Under the pieces are notes generated by a model that made no database searches, was not told the DNA's origin, and saw only the letters and a program-made list of their open reading frames with translations. A stretch of DNA of 64,000 bases from Streptomyces sp. L-9-10 (GTDB taxonomy: Bacteria > Actinomycetota > Actinomycetes > Streptomycetales > Streptomycetaceae): the NCBI RefSeq assembly GCF_004151105.1, contig NZ_PHRF01000048.1, positions 124,001 to 188,000 of the forward strand, read 5' to 3'. Within the stretch, counting starts at the first letter, position 1. The number at the start of each line of letters is the position of its first letter. Below, one piece after another: positions 26,837 to 36,068 of this stretch. Both the position numbers and the translations under genes were made by a program.

Positions 26837-27652
26837 TCAGCCGCGCTGTATGCCGGACGTGTCCTGGAGGACTCCGCGCCGGCCGTCCTGCGTCTGGGCC
26901 ACCAGACCGGGACCACGCTGCTCGACCGCGAGGTACCAGGTGCCGGGGGCCAGCTCGGCGATCGGGGACGGCGAGCCGTCCTCACCGAACAGCGGGCGGG
27001 CCACCGGTACGGCGAACCAGAACGGCGAGAAGTCTCCGGCGGGAGCGGCGCCGCCCTGCGACGGGCCGCCCTGCGCCGGACCGCTCTGCCGCGCCGCGGC
27101 AGCGGCGGCGGGCTGGCCCGCCTGGGAGCCGTACGGCTGCGGCTGGCCCTGCGTACCGTACGGCTGCTGCCCGGCCGGGTAGCCGTAGCCCTGGCCGGGG
27201 ATGCCCGGCTGCCCGCCGTACGGCTGCGGGGTCTGCGGCTTCGGGGCGCCGATGAGGGCGACCTTCAGGGCCGGGACGACCGGCGTGGCGACGGCGGCGC
27301 CCGCCAGGATGAGCGCGGCGATGAAGCCGAGGATCAGACCGCTGCCCGCGCTGCCGTCACCGAGCAGGTACCAGAGGCCCGTCCAGGCCGCGAAGACCGA
27401 CAGCGCGACACCGAACTGACCGAGGTCGAGTCCCACGACCTTCCGCGGCTGGGGCAGCGCGCGTGCGGTGACGATCAGTGCCGCGGCGATGACCCCGGCC
27501 AGATGGATGCTCATCACGACGCCCAGCAAGTCCCAGGCATTCACGCCAGTGCTGAAGCTGGACTCGTAGAAATTGAGGAACGAGGCGATGAAGAGCAACA
27601 CCGCTGCTCCGATCACCACGCCGTCGCCTCGAGTGAGGGAGCGGATGTTCAC
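26837..27652 (-). CDS. Four-TM protein with Pro/Gly/Tyr/Gln-rich linker (DUF5336-like)
   Basis: 271 residues; GTG at 27652 with GAAGGA nine bases upstream. The first ~135 residues hold four membrane segments (GVVIGAAVLLFIASFLNFYES, VMSIHLAGVIAAALIV, FGVALSVFAAWTGLWYL, GFIAALILAGAAVATPVVPALKVAL). Next is a PYG/GQP-rich linker of ~80 residues resembling that of the mycobacterial 34-kDa antigen group, then a C-terminal part containing GTWYLAVEQRGPGLVAQTQDGRRGVLQDTSGIQRG. That last section is well formed and may be a small beta domain. Function unknown. Confidence 0.78.
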   Translation of the reverse strand: MNIRSLTRGDGVVIGAAVLLFIASFLNFYESSFSTGVNAWDLLGVVMSIHLAGVIAAALIVTARALPQPRKVVGLDLGQFGVALSVFAAWTGLWYLLGDGSAGSGLILGFIAALILAGAAVATPVVPALKVALIGAPKPQTPQPYGGQPGIPGQGYGYPAGQQPYGTQGQPQPYGSQAGQPAAAAAARQSGPAQGGPSQGGAAPAGDFSPFWFAVPVARPLFGEDGSPSPIAELAPGTWYLAVEQRGPGLVAQTQDGRRGVLQDTSGIQRG

Positions 27653-27908
27653 GTGAAAAGTCCTTCGTCTGTCGTCTGCGTCGGGGCGGTCGTCGCGGCC
27701 GCCGGTCTGGCGGTACACGGTGCGAAGCTCGGGGGCGGCTCCCTATCGTACGGATGAATGTATCGTCTCCCCGTTCCGGCCGTCTGCCGGGTATCGGGGG
27801 CCGGTATACGCCCGTTACGCGGGCCCCTGGGCGGAGTTCACCACTCCTGTCTCTCGTGCACCGTCCGCTTCACCGCTCCCGTTCGTTTCGCCCGCTCACC
27901 ACTTCTTG

Positions 27909-27943
27909 TCGTCACCGTCGTCACGTCGTCACTGTTGTCACTT
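27909..27943. repeat. GTCGTCAC octamer repeats
   Basis: Four imperfect copies of GTCGTCAC overlap the 3' end of the amidase gene. No hairpin is seen. Confidence 0.6.
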
Positions 27944-28861
27944 CTTGAGGAATCCGCGGATTCCGGCCGCCAGCCCCTGAGCCGCCTTCTGACGCCATTC
28001 CGCGTCGGTGAGCAGCGCGGCATCCGACGAATCGCGCATATTGCCGCATTCGATGAAGACCTTGGGCACGGTCGACAGATTCAGCCCGCCGAGGTCCGCG
28101 CGTACGTCGAGACCCGTGCCCTCGCCCAGATAGTTGGCGGGGGAGCCGCCGGTCTCGCGGACGAAATTTCCCACGATGTGTTCGCCGAGATCGCGCGAGG
28201 GGCCCACGATGGCCGTGGTGTCCGCTCCTCCGCCCTTGACCCGGGCGGGGAGGATCACATGGAATCCGCGATTGCCCGGAGCCGATCCGTCCGCGTGGAC
28301 GGAGATCGCGGCATCGGCCTTCGCGGTGTTTCCGATACGGGCGCGCTCATCGACGCACGGGCCGTAAGGGCGTTCGTCGTCATGGGTGAATGTGACCGTC
28401 GCGCCCTCCTTTTCGAGCAGAGCGCGCAGGCGGTGGGAGACGTCGAGGGTGAACTCGGCCTCGGGGTAGCCGGCGTTGGTGGAGGTGCCGGTGGTGTCGC
28501 ATTCTTTGGTGGTTGTTCCGATATCCACCGGCTCATTGATCTCGGCGGTGTGGTCGCGATTGCGCGGATTATGACCGGGGTCGATGACCACGACCTTGTC
28601 CGCGAGTGGTCGGGCGGGGGCGGAGGGCTCGGCCGGGGTGGTGCCACCGGGAACGTCGTCGTCCCGCGTGTCACCGGAGGTGGAGGAGGAGGCGGCGGCG
28701 CCGGCCACCGAGGCGGCGGACGGACCGCCGTCCGGGCCGCTCATCCCCTGCCAGACGAGCCACCCCGCCACGGCGGTCGGCACCAGTGCGGCGACCGCGA
28801 GGGTGAGGGTGCTCCGGCCGGAACGGCCGCGGGTGGGCTGCTGACTCTCGTCGTACGACAC
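27938..28861 (-). CDS. N-acetylmuramoyl-L-alanine amidase (Amidase_3), exported
   Basis: 307 residues; GTG at 28861. A single membrane helix/uncleaved signal (~19-41) is followed by a Ser/Thr/Asp-rich linker and an Amidase_3 domain (~88-305). VVVIDPGHNPRN gives the first zinc His; Glu in YPEAEFTLDVSHRL, His in AAISVHADGS, and Glu in VPKVFIECGNMRDSSDAALL complete the zinc site and catalytic Glu. It cleaves the amide between MurNAc and the stem peptide in the wall. A TACCAT element seven bases before the GTG and no Shine-Dalgarno suggest a leaderless mRNA. Confidence 0.92.
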   Translation of the reverse strand: MSYDESQQPTRGRSGRSTLTLAVAALVPTAVAGWLVWQGMSGPDGGPSAASVAGAAASSSTSGDTRDDDVPGGTTPAEPSAPARPLADKVVVIDPGHNPRNRDHTAEINEPVDIGTTTKECDTTGTSTNAGYPEAEFTLDVSHRLRALLEKEGATVTFTHDDERPYGPCVDERARIGNTAKADAAISVHADGSAPGNRGFHVILPARVKGGGADTTAIVGPSRDLGEHIVGNFVRETGGSPANYLGEGTGLDVRADLGGLNLSTVPKVFIECGNMRDSSDAALLTDAEWRQKAAQGLAAGIRGFLKK

Positions 28862-28868
28862 CGTCGCG

Positions 28869-28874
28869 ATGGTA
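28869..28874 (-). promoter_or_regulatory. Leaderless -10 element (TACCAT) of the amidase gene
   Basis: TACCAT on the minus strand (TANNNT) ends exactly seven bases before the GTG start codon, and no ribosome-binding site is present. Confidence 0.55.
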
Positions 28875-28910
28875 GACCGTCGGGCGGTGTGGGCCGGGGA
28901 GCGCGGCCGG

Positions 28911-29723
<813 letters not shown>

Positions 29724-31523
29724 TCAGGGGGCGACGGTGGTACGGCGCTCCCGCGCGCCCTGTCCGAGGACCAGATCGACATCGACCGGCACGCCGTCGC
29801 CGGGATACTCCGCGGGGAGCGCGTGCGGCGCGTACCCCGTGGCCGTTCCGGCCAGTACGTACCGTCCGCCGGACGGGGGCAGCAGCGTGTAGCGGCCCTT
29901 CTCGTCGGCGGTGGCCCGGCCCGCCTGCCGGCCCCGGGGGTCGATGAGCGTCACGTTCGCCCGCGCCACCGGCGTACCGTCCGTGTCCACCACCCGCCCG
30001 CGGAACCCGCCCGACCCGGCGACCAGCGTGGGCTGTGCGGTCCGGTCGGCGCCGGCCGCCAGGGGCTCCTGTCCCGGGGACTGTTGCGCGGGCCGTAGCG
30101 CCGAGCTCCGCGACGGCAGGAACGCGGCCAGCACCAGGCCGACGATCACCGCGCCCGTCGCGATGAGGAACGAGATACGGAATCCGTCCATGCTGGGGAC
30201 CGCGACGCCCCCCGTCCGGATCGAGGTGTGCGCCAGCACCATGCCGATCACCGCGCTCGACACCGAGGTGCCGATGGAGCGCATCAGGGTGTTCAGACCG
30301 TTGGCCGCGCCGGTCTCCGACGGGTCGACGGCGCCGATGATCAGGGCGGGGAGCGAGGAGTACGCGAGTCCGATTCCGGCGCCCACGACGACCGAGATGA
30401 CGATGGTCTGCCAGGCCGCGTTCATCAGGCCGAGGCCCGCTCCGTACCCGATCCCGATGATCAGCATGCCGAGCATCAGCGAGACCTTGGGGCCGCGCCG
30501 GGCGGAGATCCGGGCATAGACGGGCGCGGTGAACATCATCGTCAGACCGAGGGGCGCCACGCACAGACCGGCCACCACCATCGACTGGCCCAGGCCGTAG
30601 CCGGTGGAGGCGGGCAGCTGGAGCAGCTGGGGAAGGACGAGCGAGATCGCGTAGAAGGCGACACCGACCATGATCGAGGCGAGGTTGGTGAGCAGCACCT
30701 CACGCCGGGCGGTGGTGCGCAGATCGACCAGCGGGGCGGCGCTGCGCAGCTCCATCACGCCCCACAGCAGCAGGATGGCCACCGCCAGGCCGAACAGCCC
30801 GAGCGTGGTCGGTGAACCCCAGCCCCAGTCGCTGCCCTTGGTGATCGGCAGCAGGAGCGAGACGAGCCCGGCGGACAGCCCGATCGCGCCGAGCCAGTCG
30901 AAGGTGCCGTTGGCCCGTACCGAGGACTCCGGTACGTACCGGACGGTCAGCAGCATCGACAGCACGCCGAGTCCGGCCGCGCCGAAGAACAGCGCGTGCC
31001 AGTCGGCGTTCTGGGCGACCAGGGCGGCGGCGGGCAGCGCGAGCCCGCCGCCGACGCCTATGGACGAGCTCATCAGCGCCATCGCCGAGCCGAGCTTCTC
31101 GCGCGGCAGCTCGTCGCGCATGATGCCGATACCGAGGGGTATCGCGCCCATCGCGAAGCCCTGGAGTGCCCTGCCGACGATCATGATGACCAGGTCGTCG
31201 GTGAATCCGCAGATCAGCGAGCCGACCACCATGACGGCGAGGCTGGCGAGCAGCATCCGCCGCTTGCCGAAGAGATCGCCGAGCCGCCCCATGATCGGGG
31301 TGGAGACGGCGCCGGCGAGCAGCGTCGCGGTCATGACCCAGGTGGCGTTGGCGGGTGCCGTGTGGAGCAGGACGGGCAGGTCCTTGATGACGGGCACGAG
31401 CAGGGTCTGCATCACCGCGACGGTGATGCCCGCGAAGGCGAGGACGGGAACGATCCCGCCGGCCTGGCGGGGCGACGGATCCGGGAGCTCCCCGGCGTAC
31501 TGATCGGTCGTCGTCGGTGGCAT
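29724..31523 (-). CDS. MFS exporter with C-terminal carboxypeptidase-regulatory-like domain
   Basis: 599 residues; ATG at 31523 with GGAGGA upstream. Residues ~25-490 are a fourteen-segment MFS transporter (GRLGDLFGKRRM in loop 2-3; GIGVGGGLALPAAALVAQN as motif C-like). After a polar linker, residues ~510-595 (GGFRGRVVDTDGTPVARANVTLIDPRG, RATADEKGRYTLLPPSGGRYVLAG) form a CarboxypepD_reg/Ig-like domain, usually found in secreted or surface proteins. With an even number of membrane segments and a cytoplasmic N-terminus it would face the cytoplasm, which is unexpected. Likely proton-driven efflux; substrate unknown. Confidence 0.88.
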   Translation of the reverse strand: MPPTTTDQYAGELPDPSPRQAGGIVPVLAFAGITVAVMQTLLVPVIKDLPVLLHTAPANATWVMTATLLAGAVSTPIMGRLGDLFGKRRMLLASLAVMVVGSLICGFTDDLVIMIVGRALQGFAMGAIPLGIGIMRDELPREKLGSAMALMSSSIGVGGGLALPAAALVAQNADWHALFFGAAGLGVLSMLLTVRYVPESSVRANGTFDWLGAIGLSAGLVSLLLPITKGSDWGWGSPTTLGLFGLAVAILLLWGVMELRSAAPLVDLRTTARREVLLTNLASIMVGVAFYAISLVLPQLLQLPASTGYGLGQSMVVAGLCVAPLGLTMMFTAPVYARISARRGPKVSLMLGMLIIGIGYGAGLGLMNAAWQTIVISVVVGAGIGLAYSSLPALIIGAVDPSETGAANGLNTLMRSIGTSVSSAVIGMVLAHTSIRTGGVAVPSMDGFRISFLIATGAVIVGLVLAAFLPSRSSALRPAQQSPGQEPLAAGADRTAQPTLVAGSGGFRGRVVDTDGTPVARANVTLIDPRGRQAGRATADEKGRYTLLPPSGGRYVLAGTATGYAPHALPAEYPGDGVPVDVDLVLGQGARERRTTVAP

Positions 31524-31851
31524 ACGTGCGTCCTCCGGGCAGGAAGTAAGGGCAGCTGTGACGTGCGTGACAGGCGCTGTGGGTGCGTGACCGCAAGTGG
31601 ATGCAGGATGAAACCTTCCATCCGGCCGCGATATTCCGGCGAACGCGATGCGAACGGCGCCGGAAGACGACTCCGGTCCTTTCGCCCGTTTTTATGACGC
31701 TCCGTCAGACACGGGACACGCGCCCCCGGCTCTGCCCTCGGCGAATCTGCCACGGGCCGAGAACCCTTGGGCGGGCACCCGGCGGGACCGAGAGTGGGCA
31801 CGACCGCGGCCACCAGCCGGCCGCGCCACCCGACGACCTACGGAGGACCCG
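31524..31851. other. Divergent intergenic region between MFS gene and clpP3
   Basis: 328 bases without a gene. Visible elements are a direct repeat GCGAACG separated by four bases near 31640-31657, an inverted repeat TGACG-CTC-CGTCA (31695-31707), and the PopR-type box (31730-31746). CGGAGGA before 31852 is the clpP3 ribosome-binding site. No clear -10/-35 pair is visible. Confidence 0.5.
31730..31746. promoter_or_regulatory. Candidate PopR/ClgR-type box upstream of clpP3
   Basis: CTCTGCCCTCGGCGAAT matches, in 14 of 17 bases, the sequence found upstream of popR at 33733-33749. On the complementary strand it reads ATTCGCCGAGGGC, like the CGC-N5-GCG core recognised by ClgR-type activators. It lies about 105 bases before the clpP3 start. 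Confidence 0.6.
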
Positions 31852-32505
31852 ATGCCCTCACTCCTCACCGGTGGGAACCCCGCCCTCGACCCGCGGGCCA
31901 CCGCCGACGACACGCCCCCGACCCGGTTCGACGACCAGCTGGCGGCCCGGCTGCTGATGCAGCGGATCGTCTTCCTCGGCACCCAGGTGGACGAGGTCTC
32001 CGCGAACCGGGTCTGCGCCCAGCTGCTCCTGCTGTCGGCGGAGGACCCGCGTACCGACATCACCCTCTGCATCAACAGTCCGGGCGGCTCCGTGACGGCG
32101 GGGCTGGCGATCTACGACACGATGCGGCTGATCCCCAACGACGTCTCGACCCTCGCCATGGGGTTCGCCGCCAGCATGGGGCAGTTCCTGCTGAGCGTCG
32201 GGGAGCGGGGCAAGCGTCTCGCGCTGCCGAACGCGCGGATCATGATGCACCAGCCGTCGTCCGGCATCGGCGGGACGGCCGCCGACATCGCCATCCAGGC
32301 CGAGAACCTCGAATTCACGAAGAGGGCCATCGAGCGGATCACCGCGGAGCACACCGGCCAGACCGAGGAGACGATCTCCCGCGACGGCGACCGCGACCGG
32401 TGGTTCACGGCCGAGCAGGCGAGGGAGTACGGGATGGTCGACCGTGTGGTCGAGTCGCTCGATGACGTACGCCCGGCCGGTTCGCGGCGACGGATCGGAC
32501 TCTGA
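31852..32505 (+). CDS. clpP3: ATP-dependent Clp protease proteolytic subunit ClpP3
   Basis: 217 residues; ATG at 31852 with CGGAGGA upstream. It has the complete ClpP triad: Ser108 in [11 protein letters not shown], His133 in [11 protein letters not shown] and Asp182 in GDRDRWFTA. Other hallmarks are [14 protein letters not shown] and EYGMVDRVV. It forms the first half of the clpP3-clpP4 operon known in Streptomyces as a backup set, expressed through the activator PopR when ClpP1P2 is lacking. It presumably assembles with ClpP4 into a barrel fed by a Clp ATPase encoded elsewhere. One base separates it from the next gene. Confidence 0.95.
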   Translation: MPSLLTGGNPALDPRATADDTPPTRFDDQLAARLLMQRIVFLGTQVDEVSANRVCAQLLLLSAEDPRTDITLCINSPGGSVTAGLAIYDTMRLIPNDVSTLAMGFAASMGQFLLSVGERGKRLALPNARIMMHQPSSGIGGTAADIAIQAENLEFTKRAIERITAEHTGQTEETISRDGDRDRWFTAEQAREYGMVDRVVESLDDVRPAGSRRRIGL

Positions 32506-32506
32506 G

Positions 32507-33175
32507 ATGAGCCAGTACACGGAGGGGAGCCGGTACGCGATGGAGAGCCGGTACGCGGTGGAGATGAGCCAGTACACGATCCCTACCGTCGTGGAGCGCA
32601 CCCCGCAGGGGGAGCGGGCGTACGACATCTACAGCCGGCTGCTGTCCGAGCGGGTCATCTTCCTCGGCACCGAGATCGACGACGGCGTCGCCAACGTGGT
32701 CATCGCCCAGCTCCTCCACCTGGAGTCGGCGAGCCCGGAGCGCGAGATCGCGATCTACATCAACTCGCCGGGCGGCTCGGTCACCTCACTCATGGCGATC
32801 TACGACACGATGACCTTCGTCGGCGCGCCGATCTCGACGTTCTGCGTCGGGCAGGCGGCCTCGACCGCGGCGGTGCTGCTGGCGGGCGGCGACCCCGGGC
32901 GGCGGTTCGTCCTGGAGCACGCCCGGGTGCTGCTGGGACAGCCGGCGAGCGGCGGCCGGCAGGGGACGGTCTCCGACCTCAGCCTCCAGGCGAAGGAGAT
33001 GCTCAGGATCCGCTCGGAGATCGAGGAGGTGCTCTCCCGGCACACGCACCACGACCCCGCGACCCTCCGCGCCGACATGGACCGCGACAAGGTCTTCACC
33101 GCGCACGAGGCGGTGGCCTACGGGCTGGCCGACGAGGTCCTCAGCAGGCGGGCCGTGCCGGTCCCGGGTACATAG
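32507..33175 (+). CDS. clpP4: ClpP4, a ClpP homologue lacking the catalytic histidine
   Basis: 222 residues; ATG at 32507, one base after the clpP3 stop. A second start at 32567 ([10 protein letters not shown]) cannot be excluded: residues 1-20 look like a duplicated MSQYT/SRYAxE segment. The ClpP fold is clear ([32 protein letters not shown] with Ser119, [11 protein letters not shown] with Asp194). At the place of the catalytic His the sequence is [11 protein letters not shown], with Gly144 (codon GGA) instead of His. The subunit is therefore predicted to lack hydrolytic activity and to serve as structural or regulatory partner of ClpP3. Confidence 0.93.
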   Translation: MSQYTEGSRYAMESRYAVEMSQYTIPTVVERTPQGERAYDIYSRLLSERVIFLGTEIDDGVANVVIAQLLHLESASPEREIAIYINSPGGSVTSLMAIYDTMTFVGAPISTFCVGQAASTAAVLLAGGDPGRRFVLEHARVLLGQPASGGRQGTVSDLSLQAKEMLRIRSEIEEVLSRHTHHDPATLRADMDRDKVFTAHEAVAYGLADEVLSRRAVPVPGT

Positions 33176-33181
33176 GGAGCG

Positions 33182-33685
33182 TCAGGCGGCGAGGAGGCGT
33201 GCCTCGTACGACTCCGGGCCGCCCCGTCCCCCGCCCCGCGTCCCGGGCCGCCCCGGCAGCCCCGGCCTCTCCTGGCCGAGGGGGGCCGGACCGATCCGGG
33301 TCGGACGGGGCTGGGCCCGGCGCGGGTGTGTCCCGCCGAGACGGGTCAGTTCGCCGTGGCTCAGGGCGAGCAGATCGGCCAGCCCGAGGCCGAGGGCGCG
33401 GGCGGCGGCCGCGAGGACTTCCGACGAAGCCTCCTTGCGGCCCCGCTCCAGCTCGGAGAGGTACGGCATCGAGATCCTGGCCGCCTCGGTGACATCCTTG
33501 AGCGTGCGCTCCTGGGCGAGGCGCTCGCGCCGCAGCACGTCACCCACGAGGTGCCGCCACAGCGGCTCTCTGGGTTTCCCGGTCCCCGCGGGCGGCGAGG
33601 CGGTGGCGTCCGGGGCCGGCGCGGCAGCCGCCGCCACCGGGCGCAGGGGAATGACGCGGGCTTGGTCGGTCGCGTGGCTGCTCAC
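33182..33685 (-). CDS. popR: PopR, XRE-type activator of clpP3-clpP4, with C-terminal LAA degron
   Basis: 167 residues; GTG at 33685 with GGGGAAG close upstream. After a Pro/Ala-rich start, residues ~45-110 form a ClgR/PopR helix-turn-helix domain (RERLAQERTLKDVTEAARISMPYLSELERGRKEASSEVLAAAARALGL). The middle of the C-terminal half is Pro/Gly/Arg-rich, and the protein ends ...EARLLAA. In S. lividans PopR is degraded by ClpP1P2 through its terminal alanines, so it accumulates and activates clpP3P4 when ClpP1P2 fails. The gene is convergent with clpP4, six bases apart, and has its own copy of the box upstream. Confidence 0.9.
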   Translation of the reverse strand: MSSHATDQARVIPLRPVAAAAAPAPDATASPPAGTGKPREPLWRHLVGDVLRRERLAQERTLKDVTEAARISMPYLSELERGRKEASSEVLAAAARALGLGLADLLALSHGELTRLGGTHPRRAQPRPTRIGPAPLGQERPGLPGRPGTRGGGRGGPESYEARLLAA

Positions 33686-33732
33686 CTTCCCCAGGGTGGC
33701 GGAGCGTCGCGCCCGACGGGAAGAGAACGGCG

Positions 33733-33749
33733 TTCCGCCTTCGGCGAAT
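33733..33749. promoter_or_regulatory. Candidate PopR/ClgR-type box upstream of popR
   Basis: TTCCGCCTTCGGCGAAT; the complement reads ATTCGCCGAAGGCGGAA with a CGC-N5-GCG core. Shared with the clpP3 upstream region, it suggests autoregulation or ClgR input. Confidence 0.6.
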
Positions 33750-33843
33750 TCGCGGAGACCGGGGCGTCCGGGGGCGTCCGGGGAGCGCGGTCCTGGGGCC
33801 TACGCCGAAATCCCGATGTACGGACCGTTCGACGCCTGCGACC

Positions 33844-35283
33844 ATGACCGCCATGGTCCGAGCCCCCGCAGAAACCGACGCCGTCCGCATATCCGCGCCC
33901 GCGCGGCCGGCCCGTACCTGGGCCGTGCTCCTCGCCGCCTGCGCCGGGCAGTTCCTCGTCGTCCTCGACGTCTCCGTGGTGAATGTCGCCCTGCCCTCGA
34001 TGCGCGCGGACCTCGGGCTCTCCGGAACCGGGTTGCAGTGGGTGCTCAACGCCTACTCGATCGCGTTCGCCGGATTCATGCTGCTCGGCGGGCGGGCCGC
34101 CGATCTCTTCGGCCGCAAGGCGATGTTCCTGACCGGGCTCACGGTGTTCACCCTGGCGTCCCTCGCGGGCGGACTCGCCCAGGAGGGCTGGCAGTTGCTC
34201 GCCGCCCGTGCCGTACAGGGGCTCGGCGCGGCCGTACTGGCGCCGGCGACGCTCACCATCCTGACGTCCGCCGTACCGGAAGGCGCCGCCAGAACCCGGG
34301 CCATAGGGACCTGGTCGGCGGTCGGCGCGGGCGGTGGCGCGGCCGGCGGGCTCGTCGGCGGAGTCCTCACCGACCTGCTGTCCTGGCGCTGGGTGCTGCT
34401 GATCAACGTGCCGGTCGGGGTGCTGGTCCTGGCGGGCGCGGCGTTCTGGCTGACCGAGTCCCGTACGGAGCGGGTACGGCGCCTCGATCTGCCCGGCGCG
34501 GTGCTGGTCACGGCCGGGCTCGCCACGGTCGCGTACGGCATCGTGCAGACCGAGGAACAGGGCTGGGGAGCGGCGGCGACGCTGCTGCCGCTGCTCGGCG
34601 GAGCGCTGCTGCTCGGCGCGTTCGTGGCGGTGGAGGCGCGGGCGAAGGCACCCCTGATGCCGCTCGGGCTGTTCCGGGTACGGGCCGTGTCCGCCGCCAA
34701 CGCGGCGATGTTCGTCTGCGGCGCGGCCTCGTTCGCGATGTGGTTCTTCATGACGGTCTACGCCCAGAACGTGCTGGGATACACGCCGTTGGACGCCGGG
34801 CTCGCGCTCATCCCCAGCTCGCTGAGCATCGTGCTCGGCTCGAAGCTGGCGCCCCGGCTGATGCCACGGGCCGGTGCCCGGAATCTGGCGGTGCTCGGCA
34901 CGCTGATGGCGGTGGCGGGGTTCGGCTGGCAGTCCACGATGACCGCCGACGGAACGTATCCCACGTCGATCCTCGGACCCGGTCTCCTGATGATGACCGG
35001 CATGGGGCTGGCCTCCACACCGCTGGCCGCGCTGGCCACGTCGGGCGCGGCGGCCGACGACGCGGGACTCGTCTCCGGCCTGATCAACACCTCCCGGACG
35101 ATGGGCGGCGCGCTCGGTCTGGCGGTCCTCTCCACGGTGGCGGCGTCCCGTACGGCGGGCGGCACGAGCCCGGAAGCGCTGACCGAGGGGTACGCGCTGG
35201 CGTTCAGGACGGGCAGCGGGGTGCTGCTGGCGGGTGTCGTCCTGATGGTGCTGTGGCTGCCGCGCGGCTCCTCGAAGCCGTGA
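33844..35283 (+). CDS. DHA2-family MFS drug transporter
   Basis: 479 residues. ATG at 33844, with an alternative ATG at 33853; no strong Shine-Dalgarno separates them. It has fourteen membrane segments with LDVSVVNVALPSM in TM1, LGGRAADLFGRKAMF in loop 2-3, WSAVGAGGGAAGGLVGG as motif C, and WRWVLLINVPVG. It is most similar in type to EmrB/Tcm/Mmr exporters. Its start lies 158 bases from popR, divergently, and it converges with the response regulator across a hairpin. Export of a toxic or signalling compound is inferred from the family. Confidence 0.9.
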   Translation: MTAMVRAPAETDAVRISAPARPARTWAVLLAACAGQFLVVLDVSVVNVALPSMRADLGLSGTGLQWVLNAYSIAFAGFMLLGGRAADLFGRKAMFLTGLTVFTLASLAGGLAQEGWQLLAARAVQGLGAAVLAPATLTILTSAVPEGAARTRAIGTWSAVGAGGGAAGGLVGGVLTDLLSWRWVLLINVPVGVLVLAGAAFWLTESRTERVRRLDLPGAVLVTAGLATVAYGIVQTEEQGWGAAATLLPLLGGALLLGAFVAVEARAKAPLMPLGLFRVRAVSAANAAMFVCGAASFAMWFFMTVYAQNVLGYTPLDAGLALIPSSLSIVLGSKLAPRLMPRAGARNLAVLGTLMAVAGFGWQSTMTADGTYPTSILGPGLLMMTGMGLASTPLAALATSGAAADDAGLVSGLINTSRTMGGALGLAVLSTVAASRTAGGTSPEALTEGYALAFRTGSGVLLAGVVLMVLWLPRGSSKP

Positions 35284-35285
35284 CA

Positions 35286-35311
35286 CCCGTACCCCGGATA
35301 CCGGATACGGG
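35286..35311. terminator. Bidirectional hairpin after MFS and response-regulator genes
   Basis: CCCGTA (35286-35291) and TACGGG (35306-35311), with an inner CCGG-ATA-CCGG, form a stem in the 35-base gap between convergent genes. Confidence 0.6.
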
Positions 35312-35318
35312 AAAGCCC

Positions 35319-35993
35319 CTACAGCCAGCCCTGCCCGCGGGCCGTGCGCACGGCCTCCATGCGGTTGCGGGTGCCGGTCTTGCCGATGGCCGACGAGAGA
35401 TAGTTCCGTACGGTCGACTCGGACAGCCGCAGCCGGTCCGCGATATCGGCGACCGTCGCCCCGTCCACGGCCGCGTTCAGCACATCCCGCTCCCGCGCCG
35501 TGAGCGGGCTCGGCCCCGCGCTCAGCGCGGCGGCGGCCAGGGCGGGATCGATGACGGTCTCGCCGGTCAGCACCCGCCGGATCGCGGCGGCCAGTTCCTC
35601 CACCGGGCCGTCCTTGACGAGGAAGCCCGCGGCCCCCGCCTCCATGGCCCGCCGCAGATAGCCGGGTCTGCCGAAGGTGGTCAGGATCAGGACCCGGCAG
35701 TCGGGCACCTCGTCGCGCAGTTCCGCGGCCGCGTCGAGACCGCTGAGTCCGGGCAGTTCGATGTCCAGCAGCGCCACATCGGGCCGGGAGGTGAGCGCGG
35801 CGTCCACGATGGCGTCGCCCCGCCCGACCTGCGCGACCACCTCGATGTCCGCCTCCATGCCGAGCAGCAGGGCGAGGGCGCCGCGCATCATGCCCTGGTC
35901 CTCGGCGAGGAGGACGCGTACGCACCTGGCAGGTCTGTGGTCCCGCGGCATCTCCGTCACGGGCACAGCGTAGGGCGGGGCGGACGATGCCAC
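35319..35993 (-). CDS. NarL/LuxR-type response regulator
   Basis: Up to 224 residues from the GTG at 35993; an internal GTG (35960) or ATG (35951) is possible because no clear Shine-Dalgarno marks the start. The receiver domain begins VRVLLAEDQGMMRGALALLLG (acidic pair), has the phospho-acceptor Asp in DVALLDIELPG, Thr in LILTTFGR and Lys in FLVKDGP. The LuxR domain is PLTARERDVLNAAVDGATVADIADRLRLSESTVRNYLSSAIGKTG. It is the last gene of the ABC-exporter/kinase module and should be phosphorylated by the kinase next to it to control that exporter. Confidence 0.92.
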   Translation of the reverse strand: MASSAPPYAVPVTEMPRDHRPARCVRVLLAEDQGMMRGALALLLGMEADIEVVAQVGRGDAIVDAALTSRPDVALLDIELPGLSGLDAAAELRDEVPDCRVLILTTFGRPGYLRRAMEAGAAGFLVKDGPVEELAAAIRRVLTGETVIDPALAAAALSAGPSPLTARERDVLNAAVDGATVADIADRLRLSESTVRNYLSSAIGKTGTRNRMEAVRTARGQGWL

Positions 35994-36068
35994 GGGCCCC
36001 GGAGCCAGGAGTCCCCGGCCGACCCGCTCCGGCGTGGCCGGACCGACCGTGACGCCGGGGCGGGATCG

